The notes under the pieces were generated by a model. The model saw nothing but the letters and a program-made list of their open reading frames with translations, made no database searches and was not told the DNA's origin. Both the position numbers and the translations under genes were made by a program. From the NCBI GenBank assembly GCA_024638265.1, contig JAHEKQ010000024.1, positions 1 to 37,524 of the forward strand: DNA of 37,524 nt, given 5' to 3'. Below, piece after piece: positions 26,593 to 35,426 of this stretch. How positions within the stretch are numbered: position 1 is the first letter of the stretch; each line of letters begins with the position of its first letter. Origin of the DNA: Flammeovirgaceae bacterium (GTDB taxonomy: Bacteria; Bacteroidota; Bacteroidia; Cytophagales; Cyclobacteriaceae).

Positions 26593-29500
26593 ATGCTGAA
26601 AGCGCTTTGGAGAGCCCTTAAGGTTCAGCCGGATGAAGAAAAACAGGTATCATTACTCCTAGGTACGGGCTTTTTTATTGGTAGTTTTTTAGCTACCTAT
26701 CAAGTCGGAGCGGAAACCCTGTTCCTCAACCGGCTCCCTGAATACCTGGAGGAAGCATTCCTGGCATCCGGGCTATTAGGTATTCTTACTACTGCTCTAT
26801 TTTCGGCAGCACAGGGGCGGATAAGGTATTCCAAACTTGTAGTCCTGAATTCAGTTGTTGTTGTTGCATTTGTTACTGCACTCTATTATTCATTTAATTA
26901 TTTTGAGGGGTTTCAGCAGGACTTAGTGGTCTTCCTGATGTTTGCAATGATAGGTCCGATAACCGCAGTGGTTTTACTCAGTTATTGGGGCATATTCGGG
27001 CGTTTATTTGATTTGAGACAGTCAAAAAGAATTATTGGCTGGATCGACAGTGGACAGCTGTTGGCCGCTTTACTGACCTTTTTCGCTATTCCAGTCCTTC
27101 AAAACCTGATTGGAGAAACAGAAAACCTGTTTTTAATGAGCAGCATCAGCCTGCTTGTTTCAATGGTTTTTCTGATCACCTTGCTGATCCGGTTTAAATT
27201 AAAACACGCGAGGGATGAAGAAACTTCCCGTGAAGTTAGAAAACAGACCAGGTTGGGAAGAATGATGAAGGACTACTATGTAAGGATACTCTCAATATTC
27301 CTTATGTTTTCGATGGTTGCCTTCATCTTTGTGCAATACTCTTTTCAGGATGCCGTCAGTATGCAGTATCCCAACGAAGATGAACTGCGGAATTTCATCT
27401 CCTTTTTTGAAGCATTTATTCTGCTTTTCATGTTCTTCATGCAGACTTTCATCAATGACCGGATATTGGGGGAATACGGAATAAAGATTGCCCTTATGAT
27501 TCTACCAATCGTATTGGCCGTATTTACTCTAATCTCAATTTTCGCAGGAAACGTTTATGGTTTTCTACCGGAACAGGGAAATTTCATATTCTTTTTTATG
27601 GCCATAGCTTTGAGTCGCCTCTTCAGCAAGTCTCTACGAGATGCCCTGGAAAACCCCACCTTCAAGTTGTATTTTATGCCACTCGATAACCGGCTGAGAT
27701 TTAATATACAAACAAAAGTTGAAGGGATTATTAATGAGTTCTCAAGATTCATTGGCGGGTTGGTAATCATGATCCTGTCATTCCTTCCTTTCTTTAAAAT
27801 CATTCACTTCTCCTACCTGCTGATTTTCATCATTATCGGTTATATTATTGTCATAGGTAGAATGTATTCTGAATACCGGAATAAAATACGATTGAAACTT
27901 GAAGATCAGGGTGAAAAAGAGAATGTAAAGACCCCAAGAAACCTATTGATAGATAGCCTCGAAGGCACTATAAAGAATGAGGATTCTCACAAAGTAATAT
28001 TTTCATTCAAACTCCTGGAAAAAATTGATCCCCAACTGGTGACTAAAAATGTAAACCAGATTATGGATCATAACTCCAACGATGTCAGGGATTATGCACA
28101 ATTGAGGATTAATGAGATCAAGGGATTATCGGTATCTGAAAAATATATTGTGAGTTATGATCCCAAAGCTAATGAGCATAAGGGCCGGATCATCCTTTCA
28201 AAGAATGATGTGGAAGATATGTTCCAGACAGGAGATATTACCTCCAGTCGTATCTTAAAACTCAGCAGGTCGGGAAATGCTGACGATCGCCTCTATGCGG
28301 CAGAACTGGTGATAAATAGCTCAAACCAGGAAAACAATAGCATTCTGATTGAATTGTTGAATGACACCAATTTCAATGTCCGAATCACTGCCCTCAAAGC
28401 TGCACAACAAAAATTCAATCATGAAGTGCTTTTGGCAGTGATCCGTAACCTCAAATTGCCAAGGTATAGTAACCAGGCAATGGAGACACTTGTTGTGGTG
28501 GGAGTAAAAGCGCTGGATACCCTTGATTCTGCATTCTATATGTCGGGTCAGTCAACTACGGTGATGATGAAAATTGTTGAGGTAATGGGGAAAATTGGTG
28601 GCAACAAAGCCAGAACTTTACTTTGGAACAAAGTCGATTATCCAGACAAAATAGTTGCTTCCCAGGTTTTGATTGCCCTTGGAAATTCAAATTTCAAAGC
28701 GGGATTGTCTCAGATTACTAATATTAAATATGCAATTGAGAGCGACATTGAAGATATATCCTGGAATCTTGCCGCGATAGGGGAGGTCTCGAAGGAACAT
28801 TTTGGGGGTGAAATCATTCAAGCCCTTAAGGAGGAAAACGAGCATGATGTTGAGCATATTTATATGCTTTTGGGAATGCTTTATGATCCTACTTCGATTC
28901 AATTGGTGAAGGATAATATTGAAAGTGGAACCAATGAAGGAGTTAGTTTTGCTATTGAGCTGCTGGATGTTTTCCTCTCTGATGACCTGAAACAGAGAAT
29001 TATTCCAATAATCGACGATATTTCAGAATCTGATAAATTCAAGAAGCTCGAGATATTCTACCCGAGAAGCCGTCTTGCAAAAATGGAGGTCCTAAGGCAT
29101 CTGATGAACAGGGAATTCAATCAGACAAACCATTGGACAAAATCCTGTGTGATTTATCAGATCGGCTTGATGAAGTATTCTCCCTATGAGATGGATCTGA
29201 TCGCTAATTTATTCAATCCCGATCCCCTAATAAGGGAGATCTCTGCCTGGGCATTAAACGAAATAGATCCGGAACTATACAAAGAGCACTCGCAGAGGTT
29301 ACATCATGACGTAAAGGCAAAGTTGGATCATCTGATTATGGATAATAATGAGCACCTGATGAAATTCAGCAAGATACGCTTCATGAAAAGTGTAAGTATG
29401 TTCTCAGATATTCATGGACTGATCTTATCTGAGCTCGCAGACATGTCAGAGACGGTAATTCTATCCGATGGTGGTGTTATCTTGGTCAATGAACACAGCA

Positions 29501-29736
29501 ATTATAACTTCTTCCTGGTATATAAAGGAAAGGTAGTAGTACATGAAAAGGAAAATACCCGTGAGATCAATGAAGGAGAATTTATCGGTGAAGTCTTCAG
29601 CAGCAGGGTCAGACTACAACAGAGTTATCTTAGGGCTGAAGGTGAAACCGTGTTATTAAAATTTTATAAAGATAGTTTCTACGATTACCTGGCGGGTCAT
29701 GTAACACTCGCTAACCATGTAGTAGAGGCTGTCTAA
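26593..29736 (+). CDS. Nucleotide-translocase-like membrane protein fused to HEAT repeats and a cNMP-binding-like domain
   Basis: A 1047-residue protein with three parts. Residues about 20-430 contain some 12 hydrophobic helices resembling MFS/ATP-ADP translocase (Npt1/Npt2, Tlc-like) transporters. Residues about 440-920 are helical repeats of HEAT type, for example LLNDTNFNVRITALKAAQQ and DPLIREISAWALNEI. Residues about 945-1040 look like a cyclic-nucleotide-binding beta-roll (FFLVYKGKVVVHE, then INEGEFIGEVF). The last part lacks the usual RTA-type phosphate loop, so nucleotide binding is uncertain. The family call for the membrane domain rests on its overall layout, and the substrate is unknown. 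A regulatory role, not bulk ATP uptake, seems more likely in a free-living organism. It lies 58 bases after the OmpH-like gene and 109 before the STAND gene. Confidence 0.7.
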   Translation: MLKALWRALKVQPDEEKQVSLLLGTGFFIGSFLATYQVGAETLFLNRLPEYLEEAFLASGLLGILTTALFSAAQGRIRYSKLVVLNSVVVVAFVTALYYSFNYFEGFQQDLVVFLMFAMIGPITAVVLLSYWGIFGRLFDLRQSKRIIGWIDSGQLLAALLTFFAIPVLQNLIGETENLFLMSSISLLVSMVFLITLLIRFKLKHARDEETSREVRKQTRLGRMMKDYYVRILSIFLMFSMVAFIFVQYSFQDAVSMQYPNEDELRNFISFFEAFILLFMFFMQTFINDRILGEYGIKIALMILPIVLAVFTLISIFAGNVYGFLPEQGNFIFFFMAIALSRLFSKSLRDALENPTFKLYFMPLDNRLRFNIQTKVEGIINEFSRFIGGLVIMILSFLPFFKIIHFSYLLIFIIIGYIIVIGRMYSEYRNKIRLKLEDQGEKENVKTPRNLLIDSLEGTIKNEDSHKVIFSFKLLEKIDPQLVTKNVNQIMDHNSNDVRDYAQLRINEIKGLSVSEKYIVSYDPKANEHKGRIILSKNDVEDMFQTGDITSSRILKLSRSGNADDRLYAAELVINSSNQENNSILIELLNDTNFNVRITALKAAQQKFNHEVLLAVIRNLKLPRYSNQAMETLVVVGVKALDTLDSAFYMSGQSTTVMMKIVEVMGKIGGNKARTLLWNKVDYPDKIVASQVLIALGNSNFKAGLSQITNIKYAIESDIEDISWNLAAIGEVSKEHFGGEIIQALKEENEHDVEHIYMLLGMLYDPTSIQLVKDNIESGTNEGVSFAIELLDVFLSDDLKQRIIPIIDDISESDKFKKLEIFYPRSRLAKMEVLRHLMNREFNQTNHWTKSCVIYQIGLMKYSPYEMDLIANLFNPDPLIREISAWALNEIDPELYKEHSQRLHHDVKAKLDHLIMDNNEHLMKFSKIRFMKSVSMFSDIHGLILSELADMSETVILSDGGVILVNEHSNYNFFLVYKGKVVVHEKENTREINEGEFIGEVFSSRVRLQQSYLRAEGETVLLKFYKDSFYDYLAGHVTLANHVVEAV

Positions 29737-29845
29737 AATTGTGGGTTTTATTTTAATTAGGATATATTTTACATATTTTTAGAGCTAATTGGCCTCATTC
29801 TTATTGAGATGAAAGAGGTATTTTTTAAACTGCCAACCCATTGTC

Positions 29846-32800
29846 ATGCTTGAATATGACTACCAGCTAAAGGGTGAACCGGAAGATCATCATGATGCCC
29901 CCATACCTATTGGGGGCAACCTAATGAACCCTTTTCCCGGTTTAAGACCCTTCGAAATCGAGGAATGTCACCTCTTTTTCGGCCGGGAGAAGCATGTCGA
30001 TGAAATTCTGTATAAACTTTCTGAAGAGCGTTTTATTACAATTTTAGGATATTCCGGGTCTGGTAAATCCTCCCTGATGTATTGTGGTGTTATTCCGGTT
30101 CTTCTGGGTGGCTTCATGACTAATGTAGGGGCTAATTGGAAGGTAATAAACGCACGTCCGGGTAATAGTCCCATAGCCAATCTCGCGGGATCTATTCTAA
30201 AAGGAACTCGAAATATAAAAGATGAGTATTCCGCTGAATTCCAGCTTAAGCAAACCATTGTTTCCGCGGTATTGAAGAGTGGCAGTGATGGACTGGTGAG
30301 GGCGATAAAACAATTCAGGGGAAATGGCAATGAAAATTACCTGGTTCTGATCGACCAGTTTGAGGAACTGTTCAGATTCCGCTCGGAATCAGGTTCCGAA
30401 GATGCGGTGGAAGAATCCATGGCTTTCGTACAGCTTCTCCTTAACGCAATCCAGGAATCAGAAGTACCGATTTATGTAGCCTTGACTATGAGATCGGACT
30501 TTATGGGGGAGTGCTCAGCATTTCACGGGCTTACAGCAAGGATAAATAAAAGTAACTACCTGGTCCCGAGGATGAAAAGGGATCAGAAACGCATTGCGAT
30601 AGAAGGCCCCGTCGCTGTAGGAGGGGGCGCCATATCCCCAAGATTGGTCAAGAGGTTACTCGATGAGGTTGGGGATAACCAGGATCAACTTCCGTTGCTA
30701 CAGCATGCTTTAATGAGAACCTGGGATTACTGGAAAGAAAACCGGGATGAAAAGGAGGCCATTGATATACGACACTACAATGCCGTAGGACAAATCGGTG
30801 GTGCGCTTTCACAACATGCTGATGAGATATTTGGTGACCTCGATGCCCGACAAAAAGAAATAGCGGAAGTCATGTTTAAGGCGCTGACTCGCAAAGGTCA
30901 GGATGGTTCAGGCATTAGGATTCCGGTAAGACTTGGAAATATTGCTCAACTCGCGGGGGCGAGTAATGAGGAGGTGATGGAAGTCATTGAAGAATTCAGG
31001 AAGCCTGGAAGATCATTCCTGATGCCTTCTGCAAATCTTGCCCTGGATCAGGATTCAGTTATCGAAATCTCTCACGAAAGTCTAATGAGGATTTGGGTGA
31101 GGCTGAAAAACTGGGTAGATGAAGAGCACGAGTCAGCCCAAATGTACCTGAGGCTTTCCGAGGCTGCTGAGATGTACCAGATTGGAAGGACCGGGCTGTG
31201 GAGACCTCCGGATCTTCAACTTGCATTAAACTGGCAAAAGAAACAAAAGCCCAACAGGCTATGGGCCAAGCGATATAACGAGGCTTTCGAAAGGGCCATT
31301 GTTTTCCTGGACACCAGTAGGATTACCTATGAAGCAGAGCAGAAGAACCAGGAAATGCTGCAGAAGCGGCTGCTTAGGAGAGCTCGGGTAGTAGCAGTAA
31401 TACTCGGAATTGCCGCCATCATAGCAATTGCATTCTTCATTTATGGGGTTATTCAACAAAGGGCTGCAGAAAATAATATGCAACTTGCTATTGCCAATGA
31501 ACAGATCGCAATTGAAGCTGCTGAAACAGCGGAAAGAGAGGCAATTGCTGCTCAATTGGCCAGAGATGAAGCAGATTCAGCCAGGCGAGATGCTGAATTA
31601 GCCAATATACAACTAGCCAGAACAATTAATCAGCTCAACCAGCGGAATCAACAGTTGGCCGAAGCCATTGCCAGTGAGCAAGCAGCCCTTAGAGATGCAA
31701 TTGTACAACGCGAACAGGCTGAAGAGCAAAGGGGAATTGCTGTATCAGAGCGAAGGAAATCTGATTCGCTTTACCTGGTAGCACAGAAAAATTTTGAAGA
31801 TAAGCAAAATCTGCTCTACCTCGCTGTGGCACAAGCAATGTCGGCGAAATCCCTTACGGTTGAGGATAACGATCTCCACGGATTACTGGCCCTTCAAGCT
31901 TATGTATTCTTTAATGAACACGGTGGCAGGAAATATGATCCGTATATATACAATGGGCTGTATACTACTTTGACCCAAATGGATGGTATTGTATACAATA
32001 CGCAATTTTCGCATAGGGGTAATGTCAGATCGGTTGATTTCCCAACTGATTCAAGGGTGTATTACACTACTGGGGAAGATGGAAGAGTGATACAGCATAA
32101 TTTCGATGATCCCGAGGGCAGAAAAACTTTATCCACCAGCTCGTACCGGAATAAAATCGTATCAGTAAACCACTCGGGGGAGCTGATCGCCTCAGGTGGG
32201 GATTCCTCTTTTGTTAATTTATTCCAATTGAACCAACCCGATAATGAACCCAAGGTAATTCCAATACATCAATCCTATATCAATGATATAATCTGGCATC
32301 CCGACAATAGGCGGATCATAACAGTTGGAGGAGACAGGACCATCAGGATCACCGACGTAAATACTGGGCAATCCAGGATAATCAGGAATAGTAGCAGTGA
32401 ATACAGGGTGATTGATGTGTCTAAATCAGGAAAATTCCTGCTCGCGGGAGCAGAGGATGGGCGGGTGAGTCTATTTGATCTGGGTAATTTTTCTGAAAGG
32501 GTAATCAGGCAAGGTACTGGAACACCTGTTTATTCCGTAGCTATTGCAAAAACGGAGGACACATTTGCGGTTGGTGATGAGAAGGGCTCCGTCTCACTTT
32601 GGGATGTAGAATCTGGAACCTTGATTAGGAGCCTAAGGAGTCATAAAAGCCGTGTCACGGATATTGAATACAGTGATGATGGAGAACTCCTGGCTACTTC
32701 TTCATTAGATAAGACAATCTTCATGTGGGTACTCGATGAGCTCGATGAGTTACCTATTGTTATCAATGACAATGATTCCTACGTGTGGGATATGGATTTT

Positions 32801-32995
32801 ACACCGGATAGCCAGTACCTGGTAGCTGGTGTGCAAAATGGAAGTGTGAGGGTATGGGTCACTGACCCTCAACTGATGGCGCGAGGAATGTGCGAACGGC
32901 TGACCAGGAATATGACTATGGAGGAATGGAATACCTACGTAAAGAATGATATTCCATATATGAATACTTGTGTGGATAAGATATTAAATCAATAG
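29846..32995 (+). CDS. STAND NTPase with TM helix, coiled coil and WD40 propeller
   Basis: A 1049-residue signalling-type protein. After NPFPGLRPFEIEECHLFFGR, the hallmark start of novel STAND (nSTAND1) NTPases, come Walker A GYSGSGKSS at 68-76 and Walker B LVLIDQFEELF at 166-176, then the helical STAND region to about 500. A basic segment (KRLLRRAR) precedes a transmembrane helix at about 513-536. A coiled coil of about 110 residues follows (540-650), then a linker (HGLLALQAYVFF) and WD40 repeats from about 720 to 1010. The C-terminal cap contains two Cys. The positive-inside rule puts the NTPase in the cytoplasm and the coiled coil and propeller in the periplasm. The next gene starts three bases after its stop. 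Function is unknown; STAND proteins typically act as ligand-triggered switches. Confidence 0.85.
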   Translation: MLEYDYQLKGEPEDHHDAPIPIGGNLMNPFPGLRPFEIEECHLFFGREKHVDEILYKLSEERFITILGYSGSGKSSLMYCGVIPVLLGGFMTNVGANWKVINARPGNSPIANLAGSILKGTRNIKDEYSAEFQLKQTIVSAVLKSGSDGLVRAIKQFRGNGNENYLVLIDQFEELFRFRSESGSEDAVEESMAFVQLLLNAIQESEVPIYVALTMRSDFMGECSAFHGLTARINKSNYLVPRMKRDQKRIAIEGPVAVGGGAISPRLVKRLLDEVGDNQDQLPLLQHALMRTWDYWKENRDEKEAIDIRHYNAVGQIGGALSQHADEIFGDLDARQKEIAEVMFKALTRKGQDGSGIRIPVRLGNIAQLAGASNEEVMEVIEEFRKPGRSFLMPSANLALDQDSVIEISHESLMRIWVRLKNWVDEEHESAQMYLRLSEAAEMYQIGRTGLWRPPDLQLALNWQKKQKPNRLWAKRYNEAFERAIVFLDTSRITYEAEQKNQEMLQKRLLRRARVVAVILGIAAIIAIAFFIYGVIQQRAAENNMQLAIANEQIAIEAAETAEREAIAAQLARDEADSARRDAELANIQLARTINQLNQRNQQLAEAIASEQAALRDAIVQREQAEEQRGIAVSERRKSDSLYLVAQKNFEDKQNLLYLAVAQAMSAKSLTVEDNDLHGLLALQAYVFFNEHGGRKYDPYIYNGLYTTLTQMDGIVYNTQFSHRGNVRSVDFPTDSRVYYTTGEDGRVIQHNFDDPEGRKTLSTSSYRNKIVSVNHSGELIASGGDSSFVNLFQLNQPDNEPKVIPIHQSYINDIIWHPDNRRIITVGGDRTIRITDVNTGQSRIIRNSSSEYRVIDVSKSGKFLLAGAEDGRVSLFDLGNFSERVIRQGTGTPVYSVAIAKTEDTFAVGDEKGSVSLWDVESGTLIRSLRSHKSRVTDIEYSDDGELLATSSLDKTIFMWVLDELDELPIVINDNDSYVWDMDFTPDSQYLVAGVQNGSVRVWVTDPQLMARGMCERLTRNMTMEEWNTYVKNDIPYMNTCVDKILNQ

Positions 32996-32998
32996 GTT

Positions 32999-34108
32999 GT
33001 GGGGCGAAGATTAGGTCTATTCATATGTTCTTTCCTGGTTTCAATTTCTTCATTTTCCCAGGTCGAGGGTCCATGTGCCCAGAGCTTACAACGTGCAAAT
33101 AGCGCATTTGAAATCGGACACTTCTATGCAATTTCCGGAATACTGAAGAATTGTCTGGATAATGGGTTTTCTCGTGAACAAAAAATACAAGCTTACACCC
33201 TTTTAACCAGGACATATCTTTTTCTTGACAAGCTCGATAGTGCCGACTATGCATTCCTGCAAGTCCTTGAACTTGATCCCGAGTTCAAAGTAGACGAAGA
33301 AAATGACCCTATCGATATAGTGTACCTAAGCCGGAATTTCACCACCTCTCCTATATTATCTCTTAAAATTGAAGCTGGAACTAACTTCAGCAGGATTGAT
33401 GTAGTCCACAATTTTGGGGTGGATAATACGGACCAGAGTGAGGAGAAGTATAGAACCGGCTGGGGCGCACAGGCGGGAATCGGGGCCGAGCTGCATTTCA
33501 GTAATTCAGTTTCACTGGAACTCCTGCCGAGAGTATCGCTCAAACGATTCCGATATTTTAATACACTCTGGGATGGAGATCAGCAAACTAAAACAGAATC
33601 GAATTTGGTCTTGGATATCCCTCTGCTTGCGAGATTCACTTTTCCGGGGGAACAATGGAGACCCTATGTTTTTGCCGGTGGGGAAGCAAATCTCGTTTTT
33701 ATTTCGAGGAGCAAAAATATCCTGGAAAATATTACCGGGGATGCCGTTACTCCCACTGAGGGACCAACGGTGAACAACAGGCCATCAAGGAATTTTGTCA
33801 ACCGGTCTCTTGTACTGGGCGGTGGGGTCATGTATAAGTTCGGATATAATTATTTGCATGCTAGGGTTTCCTACAATGCAGGTCTTAATCTGTTGAATAA
33901 CAGGGACAAACGGTATGTGGAAGATAATGGTCTTTACAATGATCCCAATCTTTGGCTATATGCTTACGCCGATGATGATTTCAGGTTCAATTCAATAATG
34001 ATCAGTGTGGGATATACCAAGCCTTTGTATTACCCGAGGAAAAAATCAAAGTTCACCTTACGTGATTGGTTTCAAAAGAAAACTGGAAAAGAGGAGGAGG
34101 AAAAATGA
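32999..34108 (+). CDS. Outer-membrane beta-barrel protein with N-terminal TPR-like domain
   Basis: Exported protein of 369 residues starting at a GTG. The signal peptide ends near SISSFSQ (about residue 20). Residues about 25-115 are helical and TPR-like (TLLTRTYLFLDKLDSADYAF, then ELDPEF). From about 118 on, alternating strands with aromatic ends (SLKIEAGTNFSRIDV, WGAQAGIGAELHF, PYVFAGGEANLVF, ISVGYTKPLYY) indicate a barrel like the PorT/OMP_b-brl family. The tail is strongly charged. It begins three bases after the STAND-WD40 gene and overlaps the lipoprotein gene by four bases, so the three are almost surely co-translated. A barrel with a periplasmic TPR domain could receive the WD40 propeller. 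Confidence 0.8.
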   Translation: MGRRLGLFICSFLVSISSFSQVEGPCAQSLQRANSAFEIGHFYAISGILKNCLDNGFSREQKIQAYTLLTRTYLFLDKLDSADYAFLQVLELDPEFKVDEENDPIDIVYLSRNFTTSPILSLKIEAGTNFSRIDVVHNFGVDNTDQSEEKYRTGWGAQAGIGAELHFSNSVSLELLPRVSLKRFRYFNTLWDGDQQTKTESNLVLDIPLLARFTFPGEQWRPYVFAGGEANLVFISRSKNILENITGDAVTPTEGPTVNNRPSRNFVNRSLVLGGGVMYKFGYNYLHARVSYNAGLNLLNNRDKRYVEDNGLYNDPNLWLYAYADDDFRFNSIMISVGYTKPLYYPRKKSKFTLRDWFQKKTGKEEEEK

Positions 34109-35304
34109 AATTAAGATTCTTGTTCGGTCTGGTGGTAACTTTCCTGTTCATGCAGGGCTGTGAAAATGATCTTACCGTAGATCCTACATTTGATTCCCAC
34201 TTCGTAAAATATTATGGAACGAAGGGAGACCAGGAGGGTAGGGATATGGTGTCAGTTCCTGATGGCTATATAATAGCCGGCAGATCGGATAGTGATGATC
34301 TTGGAAAACAAATCATTCTGCTGAAGACTGATAAACTCGGTAATGAAGTCTGGTCGATTATGCATGGTGGTATATATAATGAAGACCCCGCGAGTATTGC
34401 CGTAAACCAAAATGGGGAGTTATTGGTCAGTTCAACGGTTAATTACCCGGATGGCACTTCAGATATGGTTTATTATTTGTTTGCATCAGATGGGAATATT
34501 ATTGACAGTATTCTGTTGGGAAAACCAAGTACAACAGAAATTGCAAATGAAGCGATTGTATTAAGTGATGGTAGTTTTCTTTTCCTTGGAACGACTGACC
34601 AGGAGGGACCCAATCCCAATATAAATACATACATGATCCTGTACCGTACAACAGGTGCCGTTCTTGACACTCTGCCAAAGTCTAGCTTCAATGCTTTTTG
34701 GGGACAATCGCTAAATAATAATCTGGCGGCCGGTGTTGTGGAATCCAATTCGGAATTTTACGTGTTAGGAACATCAGATGCAGGTCAGGCAACTACAGCC
34801 GGTAATAATATGGTCACCTTCAAACTGGATGACTTTGGAAATATTATCATAGGATACACCTACTGGGGTACCGATGATGAGGTTACTGCATCGAAGATTG
34901 TAGATGGGGAACAGGGATTTTTATTGATCGGTTCGAGTAGTAATGGTGCTACATCTTCAATATTTATACAGGAAATATCAGAAAATTTTGCAGATGAGGT
35001 GAACGTTCAGATTGGAAGCTCCAACCTGATTGGAAAAGATATATTGGATATAGGTACTTCATATATAGTATTGGCCGAAGAAGTAATCAGTCCGACTGAC
35101 CGTAATATATATTTGTGTTCTGTGGATAACCTGGGCAATAAGTTCTGGGAAACTCGGTTCGGTGGTAACGAATTGGATATCGCAGAATCGGGGCTTATTC
35201 AGGATTCAGACAGGGGTATAGTCTTGCTTGGAACCGTTGACCTGGAGAACCAGAAAAAAATCACGTTAATTAAAGTAAATGATTCTGGTTTATTACAACC
35301 TTAG
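34105..35304 (+). CDS. Lipoprotein with propeller-like repeats
   Basis: Lipoprotein of 399 residues from the ATG at 34105. The signal ends in FMQGC with Cys19. The mature part has at least six degenerate repeats of about 50-60 residues containing the pattern aspartate-glycine, hydrophobic strand, GxSxS, then KTDxxGNxxW and GG, as in DGYIIAGRSDSDD and LLKTDKLGNEVW, and again near the end in CSVDNLGNKFWETRFGG. This suggests a beta-propeller on the outer membrane, of a type common in Bacteroidota lipoproteins. The start overlaps the barrel gene's stop by four bases. A GGAGGAGG run just upstream resembles a ribosome-binding site but also encodes the Glu-rich tail of the previous protein. Confidence 0.82.
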   Translation: MKLRFLFGLVVTFLFMQGCENDLTVDPTFDSHFVKYYGTKGDQEGRDMVSVPDGYIIAGRSDSDDLGKQIILLKTDKLGNEVWSIMHGGIYNEDPASIAVNQNGELLVSSTVNYPDGTSDMVYYLFASDGNIIDSILLGKPSTTEIANEAIVLSDGSFLFLGTTDQEGPNPNINTYMILYRTTGAVLDTLPKSSFNAFWGQSLNNNLAAGVVESNSEFYVLGTSDAGQATTAGNNMVTFKLDDFGNIIIGYTYWGTDDEVTASKIVDGEQGFLLIGSSSNGATSSIFIQEISENFADEVNVQIGSSNLIGKDILDIGTSYIVLAEEVISPTDRNIYLCSVDNLGNKFWETRFGGNELDIAESGLIQDSDRGIVLLGTVDLENQKKITLIKVNDSGLLQP

Positions 35305-35426
35305 TGATTTACTTGAAAAGCCCTAACAGGCAGTTACTTTTTTAGTTATTTTAGTATTAACATCGATAAAAAGACCTATACCCGAACGCTACTGATTTTT
35401 ATGAGTTAGCCACTTGTATCTAAAGA

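Noticed and set aside
32971-32979. Exact DnaA box TGTGGATAA
   Set aside because: Single copy inside the STAND-WD40 coding sequence, with no neighbours; one such match in the window is not surprising.
34091-34100. GGAGGAGG as a strong Shine-Dalgarno for the lipoprotein gene
   Set aside because: The bases encode the Glu-rich tail of the preceding protein, so the match may be a by-product of coding sequence and is not counted as evidence.
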